A stretch of 64,000 nucleotides of DNA from Pollutimonas bauzanensis_A (GCF_040393045.1 NZ_JBEBUX010000004.1:1-64000); one strand, 5' to 3'; shown: positions 34,920 to 45,071, counted from the first letter of the stretch. The notes: generated from the sequence alone by a model not told the origin. Made by a program: numbers and translations.

Positions 34920-36752
34920 ATGTGTGGCATTGTTGGCGCTGTAGCGCAACGCGACATCACCCCTATTCTTCTTGAAGGGCTTAAGCGTCTTGAATACCGC
35001 GGGTATGATTCCTGCGGCGTAGCCGTGCATGCCAATGGTGAACTACGCCGTGCCCGCAGCACCGAGCGGGTCGCCGAGCTAGAGGCACAAGTTGAAAAAG
35101 ACAGTATTTCCGGTTTCACCGGTATTGCTCACACACGCTGGGCTACTCACGGCGCACCTGCGACCCATAACGCCCATCCCCATTTTTCCGGCCAAAGCAA
35201 AGGCTCTGTCCGCATCGCCTTGGTACACAACGGCATCATCGAAAACCACGACGAACTGCGTGCCGAACTACAAGCAGTCGGCTACGTATTCGAAAGCCAG
35301 ACCGACACGGAAGTGGTCGCGCATCTGGTTGATCATTTGTATGCGGGCGATTTGTTCGACGCGGTTCAGCAAGCCACGCGTCGCCTGGCAGGCGCCTACG
35401 CCATTGCCGTATTCTGCCGCGACGAACCGCACCGCGTGATTGGCGCGCGTCAGGGCTCGCCACTGGTCATAGGCCGTGGCGTCAATGAAAATTTCCTGGC
35501 TTCCGATGCGCTGGCGCTGGCCGGCACGACCGACCAGATCATTTATCTTGAAGATGGCGATGTGGTTGACCTGCAATTGGCACGCGTATGGATCGTCGAT
35601 GCTGATGGCCGTGCCGTAGACCGCGAGGTTCACACCGTGCACGTGCATACCGGCGCGGCGGAACTGGGGCCCTACCGTCATTACATGCAGAAAGAAATCT
35701 TCGAACAACCGCGCGCGGTTGGCGACACCCTGCAAGATATCGAAAGCATTACCCCGGAACTGTTCGGCGACGAGGCCTATAAAGTATTCAACGACATCGA
35801 CAACGTCTTGATCTTGGCTTGCGGCACCAGTTATTACGCCGGCCTGACCGCGCGCTATTGGATCGAGTCCATCGCCAAGATACCCGTCAATGTGGAAATC
35901 GCCAGCGAATATCGCTATCGCGACAGCGTGCCCAACCCGCGCAGCCTGGTCGTGACGATTTCGCAGTCTGGCGAAACTGCCGATACCTTGGCCGCCCTCA
36001 AGCATGCGCGTGGTTTGGGCATGGAGCACACACTGACCATTTGCAACGTATCCACCAGCGCCATGGTGCGCGAATGCAAACTGGCTTACATCACCCGCGC
36101 CGGCGTTGAAATTGGCGTGGCCTCGACCAAGGCCTTTACCACTCAGCTGACTGCCTTGTTCTTATTGACTCTGGCCCTGGCCCAGACCAAGAAGCAACTT
36201 AGCGAAGAGAAAGAAGCCGAGTTCCTGAAAGCCTTGCGCCACCTGCCGGTTGCCATCGGCGCCGTACTGGCTCTGGAACCGCAGATCATGGCATGGGCAG
36301 ACCGCTTCGCCAGCAAGGAACATGCATTGTTCCTGGGCCGCGGCTTGCACTACCCTATCGCACTGGAAGGCGCATTGAAGCTGAAGGAAATCAGCTACAT
36401 CCACGCTGAAGCCTACCCGGCTGGTGAGTTGAAGCATGGGCCACTGGCCTTGGTCACCGAGGCCATGCCTGTAGTCACTATTGCTCCCCGTGACGAGCTA
36501 TTGGAAAAGCTGAAGTCCAATATGCAAGAAGTCCACGCGCGTGGAGGGGAGCTGTATGTGTTTGCTGATGCCGATACGAAAATCGGCAGCAGCGATGGCA
36601 TACATGTGATTCGGATGCCAGAGCATTATGGGAAGCTGTCGCCGATTCTGCATACGATACCGCTGCAATTGCTGGCGTATCACACGGCGTGCGCGAGGGG
36701 TACGGATGTGGATAAGCCGCGGAATTTGGCTAAGAGCGTGACGGTGGAATAA
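34920..36752 (+). CDS. glmS: glutamine--fructose-6-phosphate aminotransferase (isomerizing)
   Basis: A 610-residue enzyme making glucosamine-6-phosphate. The N-terminal Cys2 glutaminase domain (MCGIVGAVAQR, HTRWATHG) is followed by two SIS isomerase domains (LILACGTSYYAGL, VVTISQSGETADTLAAL, CNVSTSAMVRE) and the C-terminal KPRNLAKSVTVE signature. GGAG precedes the ATG. Bases in the last 200 bp look GC-poorer in codon choice than the rest of the gene. Confidence 0.98.
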   Translation: MCGIVGAVAQRDITPILLEGLKRLEYRGYDSCGVAVHANGELRRARSTERVAELEAQVEKDSISGFTGIAHTRWATHGAPATHNAHPHFSGQSKGSVRIALVHNGIIENHDELRAELQAVGYVFESQTDTEVVAHLVDHLYAGDLFDAVQQATRRLAGAYAIAVFCRDEPHRVIGARQGSPLVIGRGVNENFLASDALALAGTTDQIIYLEDGDVVDLQLARVWIVDADGRAVDREVHTVHVHTGAAELGPYRHYMQKEIFEQPRAVGDTLQDIESITPELFGDEAYKVFNDIDNVLILACGTSYYAGLTARYWIESIAKIPVNVEIASEYRYRDSVPNPRSLVVTISQSGETADTLAALKHARGLGMEHTLTICNVSTSAMVRECKLAYITRAGVEIGVASTKAFTTQLTALFLLTLALAQTKKQLSEEKEAEFLKALRHLPVAIGAVLALEPQIMAWADRFASKEHALFLGRGLHYPIALEGALKLKEISYIHAEAYPAGELKHGPLALVTEAMPVVTIAPRDELLEKLKSNMQEVHARGGELYVFADADTKIGSSDGIHVIRMPEHYGKLSPILHTIPLQLLAYHTACARGTDVDKPRNLAKSVTVE

Positions 36753-37141
36753 GGGTGTAGGCTGTTACATTGCGTGTTTCAAGGGAATAAAGTCTGTCCC
36801 TCTTTAATTTCTCTCTTTGTCGGTTGTTTTTTCGCCTAACTCGCTGGCAAGTTAGCTGATTGTCTTGATGTTGAGGGTGTTTGGTTAAATAGCCAAACAC
36901 CCAGCGCTCGAGCTGGACAATCCATCAAGCGGAATTGAATTTGGGCGCCTTGACCCGCTGAAGGTGGCTAATTCCTGGACCTGTCCTGGTGTTGGACTGC
37001 ATGCATGAATGACAGAACTTTAAGAGGATGATTGGCGCTGACACGGCTGGACAGTATTCGAGCATGTATGCGTTAAGCACAATACGAAGATGTGCATTCC
37101 AAAAACATACGTTGCTGACGCAGGCTGAGCCTGGCCTCTGC
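36753..37141. terminator. 389-bp gap after glmS with stem-loops
   Basis: No gene is seen. A perfect stem, GGGTGTTTGG (36875-36884) with CCAAACACCC (36893-36902), has an 8-nt loop but no T-tract. A smaller stem CTAACT/AGTTAG (36838-36857) lies upstream. Either could end glmS or the convergent amidohydrolase transcript. It is the boundary between the core genes and the catabolic block. Confidence 0.45.
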
Positions 37142-38398
37142 TTAATGTCCCGCCAGATGCGCAAGCACGTTAGCGAGCACTCGTGCTCCAGACGTCAGGT
37201 CTTCGGGCCGACTGAACTCTGCCTCATTGTGCGTCACACCTCCAATGCTGGGTATAAAAAGCATTCCGGTTGGACAAACGCGATGCATCAGGCCAGCATC
37301 GTGCCCTGCTGCTGAAAGTATTGGGCGCTGTGGCAGGTTCAGTTGGAGCGCTGCTGCGGCAATGATCTTCTGCATTGGCTCCGAAAACTCAATGGGCGCC
37401 GAAGTGTAGAGCCGTTCGATATGCACCGAGCAAGGCGCAGCCAAGTCCTGACAAAGTATAGAAACCTGGTTGCTTAATTGTTCCAGTTTTTCTGCATTTG
37501 GATGGCGCAGGTCGATGCTGAAGACCACCTCATTGGGAACGACTGATGGCGCATTCGGAGCAACGCTAAAGCGGCCCACCGTAAATCGTGTGATGTCCTG
37601 TTCATCAAAAAACGTGCGTGACAAGCTTTGCACCATCGCAGTAGCGGCCAAAAGAGCGTCTTTACGCTCGCGATGCGGTGCGGTGCCTGCATGGGCGGCA
37701 TCCCCTATGACGGTTACCCGGTAGGTATGTTTTCCCTGGATACCCGTAACCACACCAATGGACAAACCTTCCCGCTCCAGAATAGGTCCTTGCTCGATAT
37801 GTGCTTCCACATAACAATGCGCTGGACTGCTCAAGGACCGCTTTGGTATGTGTGCAAGCAGTGGCTCAATCTGCTGCAGCGCCTCTTGCACGCTCACGCC
37901 TGCAGTGTCACGCAACGCAAGTGCTTCCGTTAGGCTTCGAGCGCCTGCGTGTACCCCAGAACCCATCAGGCTCGGTGCGAACCGGGAGCCCTCCTCGTTG
38001 ACCCAAGCTACGACCTCTATAGCACGCTTGGGTTTGAAGCCGGCATCTTGCAATGCCTGCACAGCCTCCAAGCTGGCCATCACTCCGTAAATTCCGTCGT
38101 AACGTCCGCCAGTTGGCTGGGTGTCCATGTGCGAACCTGTCATTACCGGCGACAGGGATGGGTCTGCGCCTTCCAGTCGAAGAAACAGATTGCCAATGGG
38201 ATCACGCGACACCATCATACCCAACGCAGTGCTCCAGCGCGTCAATAATATCTGAGCCTGAGCATCTTCCGCTGAGAGGGCTTGACGATTGACGCCCCCC
38301 TGAGCTGTCGCGCCCAAGCATGCCATCTCGGTAATCCGATCGTTGAGGCGTTGATGAGATACATGGTCCGAGACCGATGTGGAAACAGTATTGATCAT
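37142..38398 (-). CDS. M20-family N-carbamoyl-amino-acid / allantoate amidohydrolase
   Basis: A 418-residue zinc-dependent hydrolase of the hydantoinase/carbamoylase group (HyuC, AmaB, AllC-like). Metal ligands are visible in TGSHMDTQPTGGRYDGIYGV, AWVNEEGSRFAPS, CYVEAHIEQGPILE and AGHDAGLMHRV. These enzymes remove carbamoyl groups from N-carbamoyl amino acids, beta-ureidopropionate or allantoate. Last gene of the operon with the M81 peptidase and Dpp-type transporter, so it probably hydrolyses what that system imports. Its ATG has no strong ribosome site. Confidence 0.9.
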   Translation of the reverse strand: MINTVSTSVSDHVSHQRLNDRITEMACLGATAQGGVNRQALSAEDAQAQILLTRWSTALGMMVSRDPIGNLFLRLEGADPSLSPVMTGSHMDTQPTGGRYDGIYGVMASLEAVQALQDAGFKPKRAIEVVAWVNEEGSRFAPSLMGSGVHAGARSLTEALALRDTAGVSVQEALQQIEPLLAHIPKRSLSSPAHCYVEAHIEQGPILEREGLSIGVVTGIQGKHTYRVTVIGDAAHAGTAPHRERKDALLAATAMVQSLSRTFFDEQDITRFTVGRFSVAPNAPSVVPNEVVFSIDLRHPNAEKLEQLSNQVSILCQDLAAPCSVHIERLYTSAPIEFSEPMQKIIAAAALQLNLPQRPILSAAGHDAGLMHRVCPTGMLFIPSIGGVTHNEAEFSRPEDLTSGARVLANVLAHLAGH

Positions 38399-38422
38399 AG
38401 TAAAAGTCGACTCAAAAGTAGG

Positions 38423-39925
38423 TTACGGCCGGACCCGAATTGACTCAGGCAAGCGGGTCCATCGATAGTCTCCCGGATCTACGGCTTTCGGGCCCGGGCA
38501 CTTGGCAATGAGAATGTCCGTTTCGATATTTCCCACCAATGAACTGAAATCGGCGCGGAAATGATTGGCGCTCTTAATGACTATGATTTTCATCGTTTCC
38601 GGAACGAGTCCCATCATGCTGATTTGAACGCGGTCAAGTAGTTGCATTTTTCCGCTAGCAACAATGACATAAACGCCGTCAATTTCCAGGCATGCACATT
38701 GTCCTAATTTTGTGACTAACCCCGTCATCATGGGACCCTTCAACTCCACGACACCATCGCTGAGTGATAGGACGGTATAAGCACCTTTGACCGGGGGTTC
38801 GCTTAGCTCACCGGTAAAGGTTTCAACTGCCGTGCCAACCTCCGCATGAATCACGGCGCCGACACCGGCCGCTGCAGCCTGTTCGGCGGTCTTAGCATCA
38901 AAGATCAGGCCAACGACTACCTGTCGAGGAAAACGACGGCCGGCGTTGTTGCGTAATAACGCATGCAGCATGCCAGATGTATTTCCATCCGCGCCACCGC
39001 TCGGATTATCTTGTGTGTCCGCAATGATGATCGGCTTTTCCGAGTTCTCTGCAAGCGTCATCGCACGTGTCACTGAATCGTCTGGCAGATACACTGACTT
39101 CAATCGCCACTGGTCTGGTGCTGACACCGCTTCGTACAACACATCCAATGTTTCGGTAGCCCGCTCGCCATATGTCCACACCATGGGAGCGCATTCAGGA
39201 AAATCGGCTGCTGGAAAGCCCATGCAAAAGCTCGACAGGGTGTCATTTTGAGCATCGAGTTTACGCAGCAGCTCGTAATGCTCCCGTGCGGGAGAGAGCC
39301 ATGTGCTTTGCGAGTTCGTTGGGATAAGAAACGGCAACCGGCGATAAGCCAATCTTTCTCGTACACCAGCTTTAACACGTCGTTCAAGCAATTTGGCCGC
39401 AAGTATTCCCGTATCAGCCATGTCGACGTGCGGATAAGTCCGAAATCCTACCAGTGCGTCGGCCTGTGTGAGCATCTGGAACGTCACATTCGCATGTAGA
39501 TCCAGGCTGGTCACGATAGGAATGTCGTAACCCAACACACGCCGCAGACGCATCAGAATCTCGCCCTCAGTGTCGTCCACGTGCTCGGCCACCCCAGCAC
39601 CGTGGAAGTCGATATACATCGCATCGAAGCTATTCTCACGAGCCGCGTCGATTAATGCTGCACTGATGCATTCGAATGCTTCTTCGGTCACATACGAGGA
39701 TGGTGTTGCACCACACCAACTGGCGGGTACCAAATCCCATCCGAGTTGCCTGCCTTGCTCGATGAATCCACCGGCAGGAAGGTTGACGCCTACCATGCTA
39801 TCGATCATGTGCTGGCCTTCGATAAAGGCGGGAAAGCTGTCACCTCGGTTGAAGGCCGACCAGTCGGCCTTGCTGGCGGCGAAAGTATTTGTTTCGTGTT
39901 GATAGCCGGCGATCAGGACGCGCAT
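38423..39925 (-). CDS. M81-family metallopeptidase (microcystinase MlrC-like)
   Basis: A 500-residue protein of the DUF1485/MlrC group. Features: GYQHETNTFAASKADWSAF at the N-terminus, the metal-site MYIDFHGAGVAEHVDDTEGEIL and TSLDLHANVT, ADTQDNPSGGADGNTSG and the C-terminal KSANHFRADF. MlrC cleaves linear peptides from microcystin breakdown, but most members act on unknown small peptides or amides in catabolic operons. AAGGAA precedes the ATG. It overlaps the ATPase gene by 13 bp. Confidence 0.88.
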   Translation of the reverse strand: MRVLIAGYQHETNTFAASKADWSAFNRGDSFPAFIEGQHMIDSMVGVNLPAGGFIEQGRQLGWDLVPASWCGATPSSYVTEEAFECISAALIDAARENSFDAMYIDFHGAGVAEHVDDTEGEILMRLRRVLGYDIPIVTSLDLHANVTFQMLTQADALVGFRTYPHVDMADTGILAAKLLERRVKAGVRERLAYRRLPFLIPTNSQSTWLSPAREHYELLRKLDAQNDTLSSFCMGFPAADFPECAPMVWTYGERATETLDVLYEAVSAPDQWRLKSVYLPDDSVTRAMTLAENSEKPIIIADTQDNPSGGADGNTSGMLHALLRNNAGRRFPRQVVVGLIFDAKTAEQAAAAGVGAVIHAEVGTAVETFTGELSEPPVKGAYTVLSLSDGVVELKGPMMTGLVTKLGQCACLEIDGVYVIVASGKMQLLDRVQISMMGLVPETMKIIVIKSANHFRADFSSLVGNIETDILIAKCPGPKAVDPGDYRWTRLPESIRVRP

Positions 39926-41592
39926 GGATTTCCTTCTAAGATAGGAATGGATGATAGGATTGGATTCGTTACTGCAATGCTGCTTGGTGCCGCGGCAAAC
40001 AGTTTTCGGGTGTAGTCATGCGAAGGATCTGAGTACAGCGCGGCAGTAGGCCCCTCTTCCATTATTTTTCCTTGGTGCATCACGACAACACGATCACACA
40101 ACTGAGCGGCGACGCGAAGGTCATGCGTGATGAAGAGCATTCCTAGTCCAAACTCAGACTGAATTTCTCGCAAGAGCACCATAATCTGAGCTTGCACGCT
40201 GACATCAAGCGCGCTTACTGCTTCGTCAGCAACCAGCACCCTAGGCCTGCAAGCCAACGCACGTGCAATTGCGATTCGCTGCCGTTGCCCTCCCGAGAAT
40301 TGGTTGGGGTAGCGGTCAAGCGCTTCCACAGGCAACTTGACCCGTTGGATGAGTTCGCGGGCAAGCTTCTCTGCATCGGCACGATTGACACCAAAATTCA
40401 ATGCCCCTTCAATAACCGATTCACCTATCTTTTGGCGAGGATTTAATGACCTATTCGGATCTTGAAAAATGATTTGCACGCGATCGCGTACACCTCGAAG
40501 TTGCCGTTGGCTGAGCGATGAGACTTCGACACTGCTGTCATCGCCAGACCAATGAATTTCTCCGGCTGTTGGATCGATCAGACGCACTAGGCACCGAGCA
40601 AAAGTGGATTTTCCAGAGCCTGACTCACCAACGATACCGACAGTTTCCCCGCGCCGCACCGATACGGTTGCTTGAGTAAGCGCCGCAACTTGGCGTCGTC
40701 CTGCAACCCAGCCGCGACTCTCATAAGACTTGCTTACCTGCACGCCGTGGAGTAGGGGGAGGCCTTCAGACTGTGGCCTCGGAGGTGGTGGCGTCATGGA
40801 AGGCACAGCGGCAAGAAGCATCTTGGTGTATGGCGCACTTGGCCGTTGCAAGACTTGGTCCTTCGGTCCGTATTCGACAGCAGTACCTTGATGCATGACC
40901 AAAACGTAATCTGCGATCTCTGCCACGACGCCCATGTCGTGAGTGATGAAGAGAATGGCAACGCCGTGTTCTCGCTTGAGCTCGCCAATCAGTTCGAGGA
41001 TTTCTTTCTGTGTGGTGACATCCAGGGCGGTGGTGGGTTCATCGCATATCAGTAACTCAGGGCGCAGGATCATCGCCATGGCGATGACAATCCGCTGACG
41101 CTGGCCTCCCGAGAGCTGATGAGGATAGCTCTGCAAGATTCTTTCAGGATCCGGCAGACGTACACGCGCTATGATTTGCAAAATACTTTCGCGTCGTTGG
41201 TTTTTGCTCCATGCCGTATGCTTGCGCAACAATTCGTCTAATTGAGCACCGCAGGTCATGACCGGATTGAGTGCAGTCATTGGCTCTTGAAACACCATGC
41301 TCATGACACGTCCTTGCAGTGCACGCAAGCGGCCTTTGCTTGCCGTGAGCAAGGGCTCCCCTCGTAACTCGATCGTGCCCATCGATACTTGAAGCTCTTT
41401 GGGTAGCAGTCCCATAACGGCGGTCGCGGTGACGGACTTACCTGAGCCCGATTCTCCAACAACACACAAGGTTTGGCCCTTCTGAATACTCAAGCTTAGA
41501 TTATTGATCGCTAGGGGCCTGTCGCTGCCCGATGGCAATGAGACGGTCAAGTCTTCTATTAGCAACGTCGGCGGGGTCACAGAATGGCTCAT
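39913..41592 (-). CDS. fused dipeptide-type ABC transporter ATPase (two ABC domains)
   Basis: A 559-residue protein with two complete ABC cassettes in tandem, like GsiA. Domain 1: GESGSGKSVTA, LSGGQRQRIVIAMAMILRPELLICDEPTTALD. Domain 2: GESGSGKSTFA, FSGGQRQRIAIARALACRPRVLVADEAVSALD. It replaces separate DppD and DppF and energises the two permeases encoded directly upstream, overlapping the DppC-like gene by 4 bp. Confidence 0.94.
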   Translation of the reverse strand: MSHSVTPPTLLIEDLTVSLPSGSDRPLAINNLSLSIQKGQTLCVVGESGSGKSVTATAVMGLLPKELQVSMGTIELRGEPLLTASKGRLRALQGRVMSMVFQEPMTALNPVMTCGAQLDELLRKHTAWSKNQRRESILQIIARVRLPDPERILQSYPHQLSGGQRQRIVIAMAMILRPELLICDEPTTALDVTTQKEILELIGELKREHGVAILFITHDMGVVAEIADYVLVMHQGTAVEYGPKDQVLQRPSAPYTKMLLAAVPSMTPPPPRPQSEGLPLLHGVQVSKSYESRGWVAGRRQVAALTQATVSVRRGETVGIVGESGSGKSTFARCLVRLIDPTAGEIHWSGDDSSVEVSSLSQRQLRGVRDRVQIIFQDPNRSLNPRQKIGESVIEGALNFGVNRADAEKLARELIQRVKLPVEALDRYPNQFSGGQRQRIAIARALACRPRVLVADEAVSALDVSVQAQIMVLLREIQSEFGLGMLFITHDLRVAAQLCDRVVVMHQGKIMEEGPTAALYSDPSHDYTRKLFAAAPSSIAVTNPILSSIPILEGNPCAS

Positions 41593-42461
41593 CCAGTTCT
41601 CTTTGCAAATTTCGGGTCGAGCGCGTCACGCATGCCGTCTCCCAATAGATTGATGGCCAAGATCGTCGGCACAAGAAATAGTGCAGGAAACATTACGTTG
41701 CCAGGGTATTGCGAAAACTGGACGCGGCCCTCTGCCATTATGTTTCCCCAGGTGGGTATGTCTGTGGGTAGACCCAGGCCGAGAAAACTGAGTGCTGCCT
41801 CGGTGAGTACTGCCGAGGCGGCGATAAATGTACCCTGCACAATCAGTGGTGCGATGGCGTTGGGCAAAATATGTTTACGAAGGATTTTTGAGGTCGGCGT
41901 AGCGAGCGCTATCGCCGCCTCGACGAATGGTTCCTCCCTAAGCGTCAAAACCATCGATCGGACCAATCGGACAACTCTTGGGATTTCGGGAACTGCCACC
42001 GCGATGACAACTGTCCAGAGGTCGGCGCCGAGAGCGGCCACCAGAGCAATAGCAAGCAAAATAGACGGAAATGCCATTAGTCCATCCATCGTACGCATGA
42101 TGAGTGAATCGACCCTGCGAAAGAAGCCAGCCGCTACGCCCAAAAGCATGCCAACACTAACTGCAATGACAGCGACACAGATAGCTACCCATAGCGATAT
42201 TCGGGTGCCATAGATCACACGGCTGTATATATCGCGACCGTAGGCATCGCTGCCCATCCATAACGTATGTGCGACGGATCCGCTGGGCAGCGTGAAAGTC
42301 ACTTCTTCACCTGCAGGTCGGTTGATCAGGGCGTAGTCCAAAACTGCGGGATCCACGGTTCCCAAATAGGGTGCTGCGATCGCGATAATTGTCAGTAAGC
42401 CCAGAACGATCACACCGATACGAAAGGCAAGGTTGCGCCAAAGGCGATTGAGCGAAGACAT
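41589..42461 (-). CDS. Dpp/Opp-type ABC permease, DppC class
   Basis: A 290-residue permease with an N-terminal TM segment and a large periplasmic loop, then a five-helix core with the EAA loop VEAAIALATPTSKILRKHILPNAIAPL. The periplasmic WMGSDAYGRDIYSRVIYGTR motif is characteristic of DppC/OppC. It overlaps the neighbours on both sides by 1 and 4 bp. Confidence 0.93.
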   Translation of the reverse strand: MSSLNRLWRNLAFRIGVIVLGLLTIIAIAAPYLGTVDPAVLDYALINRPAGEEVTFTLPSGSVAHTLWMGSDAYGRDIYSRVIYGTRISLWVAICVAVIAVSVGMLLGVAAGFFRRVDSLIMRTMDGLMAFPSILLAIALVAALGADLWTVVIAVAVPEIPRVVRLVRSMVLTLREEPFVEAAIALATPTSKILRKHILPNAIAPLIVQGTFIAASAVLTEAALSFLGLGLPTDIPTWGNIMAEGRVQFSQYPGNVMFPALFLVPTILAINLLGDGMRDALDPKFAKRTG

Positions 42462-43408
42462 TAGTAGCGAATCCTAGGATCGAAGAAAAAGTAGCTCAAA
42501 TCAACCAAAAGATTGATGACGACATACAGCACTCCGAAAAAGAGAACAAGGCCCTGTATCACCGGAAAATCACGATTCAAAACGGAGTCGACAGTCAATG
42601 AGCCCAGGCCAGGAATTGCGAATACTGTTTCTGTCACGACGACCCCGCTGATCAGGGACGCGATGCCAATACCAATAATGGTGACGATCGGAACCGCAGC
42701 ATTGGCGAGTGCATGGCGCACCAACACTCTGGTTTCGGTCAAGCCTTTTGCGCGGGCAGTGCGAACATAGTCTTCGGTCAAGGCCTCAGACACACTGGCC
42801 CTGGTTATCCTAGCAATTAATGCCATGTAAACGAGTCCTAAGGTTACCCAGGGCAGGACCAGGCGAGAGGCCCAGGGCCATAGATCGCTCCAGCCATTCA
42901 GGCGGTGATAGCCCTGAATCGGGAACATCGGAAGCTGTACGGCGAGAAGATAAATAAGGATGTAGCCCACTACAAACACTGGAATTGCAAAGCCGGCCAC
43001 AGAAAAACAGGTCAATCCACGGTCCAGCCACCCGCCCATGCGCCAGGCGGCAATTGTGCCAAGCGGTAAAGCAACGATCAGCGCCAGAACCACGGTCCCC
43101 AACGCCAAGCTGAGCGTGGGAGCCATCCGCTGCATGATCAATTCGATCACCGGCTTGTTCTGGAAGTATGAGTAGCCAAGATCACCGCGCGCAACATTGC
43201 CGAGCCAGATAGCAAATTGTCCGATCATTGACCGGTCAAGGCCGAGCGATCTGCGAATTTGCTCTAAGTCCTTGGCCGTTGCGTTGTCGCCGGCAATGAT
43301 CGCGGCAGGGTCGCCAGGACTGAGTTGCAAGATCACGAAAACCACAATGGCGACAATCAGCAATACGGGAATCGTTGAAATGAGCCGTGCCAGAAGAAAC
43401 TTCAACAT
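42461..43408 (-). CDS. Dpp/Opp-type ABC permease, DppB class
   Basis: A 315-residue inner-membrane permease with about six helices. LLARLISTIPVLLIVAIVVFVI at the N-terminus, the LGYSYFQNKPVIELI loop, and the EAA region VRTARAKGLTETRVLVRHALANA are hallmarks of DppB/OppB. It forms the heterodimeric channel with the DppC-like protein. A very strong hairpin separates it from the binding-protein gene. Confidence 0.94.
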   Translation of the reverse strand: MLKFLLARLISTIPVLLIVAIVVFVILQLSPGDPAAIIAGDNATAKDLEQIRRSLGLDRSMIGQFAIWLGNVARGDLGYSYFQNKPVIELIMQRMAPTLSLALGTVVLALIVALPLGTIAAWRMGGWLDRGLTCFSVAGFAIPVFVVGYILIYLLAVQLPMFPIQGYHRLNGWSDLWPWASRLVLPWVTLGLVYMALIARITRASVSEALTEDYVRTARAKGLTETRVLVRHALANAAVPIVTIIGIGIASLISGVVVTETVFAIPGLGSLTVDSVLNRDFPVIQGLVLFFGVLYVVINLLVDLSYFFFDPRIRY

Positions 43409-43440
43409 GTAGGATAATCTCGCTGGATAGAGGCAGGAAC

Positions 43441-43477
43441 CGCGAGTGGCGCATCGTTGGTTGATGCGCCACTCGCG
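43441..43477 (-). repeat. intercistronic 15-bp perfect hairpin between binding protein and DppB genes
   Basis: CGCGAGTGGCGCATC (43441-43455) and GATGCGCCACTCGCG (43463-43477) are perfect complements with a 7-nt loop and no T-tract. Such stems often stabilise the binding-protein mRNA and lower expression of the permease genes. Confidence 0.75.
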
Positions 43478-43490
43478 GATAGGGATAGCG

Positions 43491-45071
43491 CTATTTTTTG
43501 CGAATATTCCAGTAAATTTGTGCGCCGGCTGGGAGGATTCCGGATATATCCTCTCGTACAGCGGCAGGATTAATGAACTGTCCCAGTGGTATATAGCTGA
43601 CGGTATCTATGGCGCGTATCTGTATGCGCTGTGCGATCTTCTGGCGTTGCTCCAAGGTGGATGCTTCAACGAACTCGGCTTTCAAACGCTCCAGTTCCGG
43701 ATCATCCTGCCAACCGAACCATCCGTTTTGCCCAGACGCATTCAAGGCGGGACGAGCCAATGGATTGGGGTCGCTGTCACCCGCAGTCTCGAAGATGCTC
43801 CATCCACCTTGCGTAGGGGCATCCTTTTTGGCGCGTCGAGTTACCACTGTGGCCCAATCAGATTGCTGTATGTCGACTTTGAACCCTGCGGCTTCCAATT
43901 GCTGTTTTGTTACTAAAGGCAGCTTTGCAACCATCGCTAAATCCGTAGGGCGCAATAGCACGACGGGTTGATTCTTATAACCCGCTTCGGCCAAAAGTTC
44001 TTTGGCTCGTTTAGGGTCCGGCTTGCCAGTGTAGTACGACGTATCGTCGCTGCTATATGGTGTTCCGCAAGGAAACAAACTCTTGCAGAACTTAAACAGA
44101 TCGGGGTCACCGACTTGAGTCAGCAGGTGTTCTCGTTGACCCAGGGCGACCATGGCGGCCTGGCGAATTTTTAAATTGTCGAACGGTGGATGCAGGTGAT
44201 TCAAGCGAGCATAGAACTGGCGGCCATCGGGCATCGTGTTGACGAGTTTGATGGCAGCTGCCTTACGGAGGGCTGGATATTGCTCGAACGTGGGTTGTTC
44301 AATGATGTCGACTTCGCCCGCCGTTAGCGCATTAAGCTGCGTTTGCGGATCGCGGAGAATGACCCACTCGACGCGATCGATATAGACATTTTTGCCGCCG
44401 GCGGTGCCGCTAGGAGTCTCATTGCGAGGGCGATATTTCAGGTTTTTTTCATAGACCACTCGTTCTCCCGAGCGGTATTCTTCAGCCACAAAGCGATAAG
44501 GCCCTGAACCAATGACTTCTTTAATTTGCTCGTTAGGCGACGTAGCGGCAATGCGCGAAGGCATGATGAACGGCACGAGGTTAGTGGGCTTACCCAATGC
44601 ATCGAGCATGATGCCAAACGGTTTGTTTAGGTTCAAAACAAACGTAAGGGCATTAGGCGTCTCATAAGACGCTACGCTATCGGCCAACAGGCGGCCGATT
44701 GTATCGCGCGCAGCCCATCTCTTTAGAGACGCTACAACGTCTGCACTGGTCACCGGGGCGCCATCGTGGAATTCCAAGCCTTGCTGTAGCGTGAACGTCC
44801 ACTGCTTATGGTCTGGAGACTCTGCCCAGGTTTCAACCATCTGCGGCTTGATGTCTCCGTTCGCATCCGTACCGAACAATGTGTCGTAAACCATGAAGCC
44901 ATGGTTGCGTGTCACGAACGCGGTTGTCCATACAGGATCGAGAACCGTGAGGTTAGCTTGAGGTACCACTCGTAGTATGGATTTTTCCTGTGCCATCACA
45001 GTGTCAGGAGCGATGCTTAGCACCCCCAGCGTCAATAACAGTGGTGCAAAACGCTTCAAACATCCTTTCAT
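43491..45071 (-). CDS. peptide/nickel-type ABC substrate-binding protein (SBP_bac_5)
   Basis: A 526-residue periplasmic binding protein of the Dpp/Opp class. Signal peptide MKGCLKRFAPLLLTLGVLSI with a VMAQEK cleavage region, then LRVVPQANLTVLDPVWTTA and the family core LQQGLEFHDGAPVTSADVVASLKRWA. These bind peptides, glutathione, opines or other amides. The ATG at 45071 has CGGAG at good spacing. Two AATTGAACTAGT sites lie 40-150 bp upstream, so the MocR protein may control it. Confidence 0.93.
   Translation of the reverse strand: MKGCLKRFAPLLLTLGVLSIAPDTVMAQEKSILRVVPQANLTVLDPVWTTAFVTRNHGFMVYDTLFGTDANGDIKPQMVETWAESPDHKQWTFTLQQGLEFHDGAPVTSADVVASLKRWAARDTIGRLLADSVASYETPNALTFVLNLNKPFGIMLDALGKPTNLVPFIMPSRIAATSPNEQIKEVIGSGPYRFVAEEYRSGERVVYEKNLKYRPRNETPSGTAGGKNVYIDRVEWVILRDPQTQLNALTAGEVDIIEQPTFEQYPALRKAAAIKLVNTMPDGRQFYARLNHLHPPFDNLKIRQAAMVALGQREHLLTQVGDPDLFKFCKSLFPCGTPYSSDDTSYYTGKPDPKRAKELLAEAGYKNQPVVLLRPTDLAMVAKLPLVTKQQLEAAGFKVDIQQSDWATVVTRRAKKDAPTQGGWSIFETAGDSDPNPLARPALNASGQNGWFGWQDDPELERLKAEFVEASTLEQRQKIAQRIQIRAIDTVSYIPLGQFINPAAVREDISGILPAGAQIYWNIRKK

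Noticed and set aside
36753..36800. attTn7-type insertion after glmS
   Set aside because: No tnsABCD genes, no terminal repeats and no short target duplication were seen.
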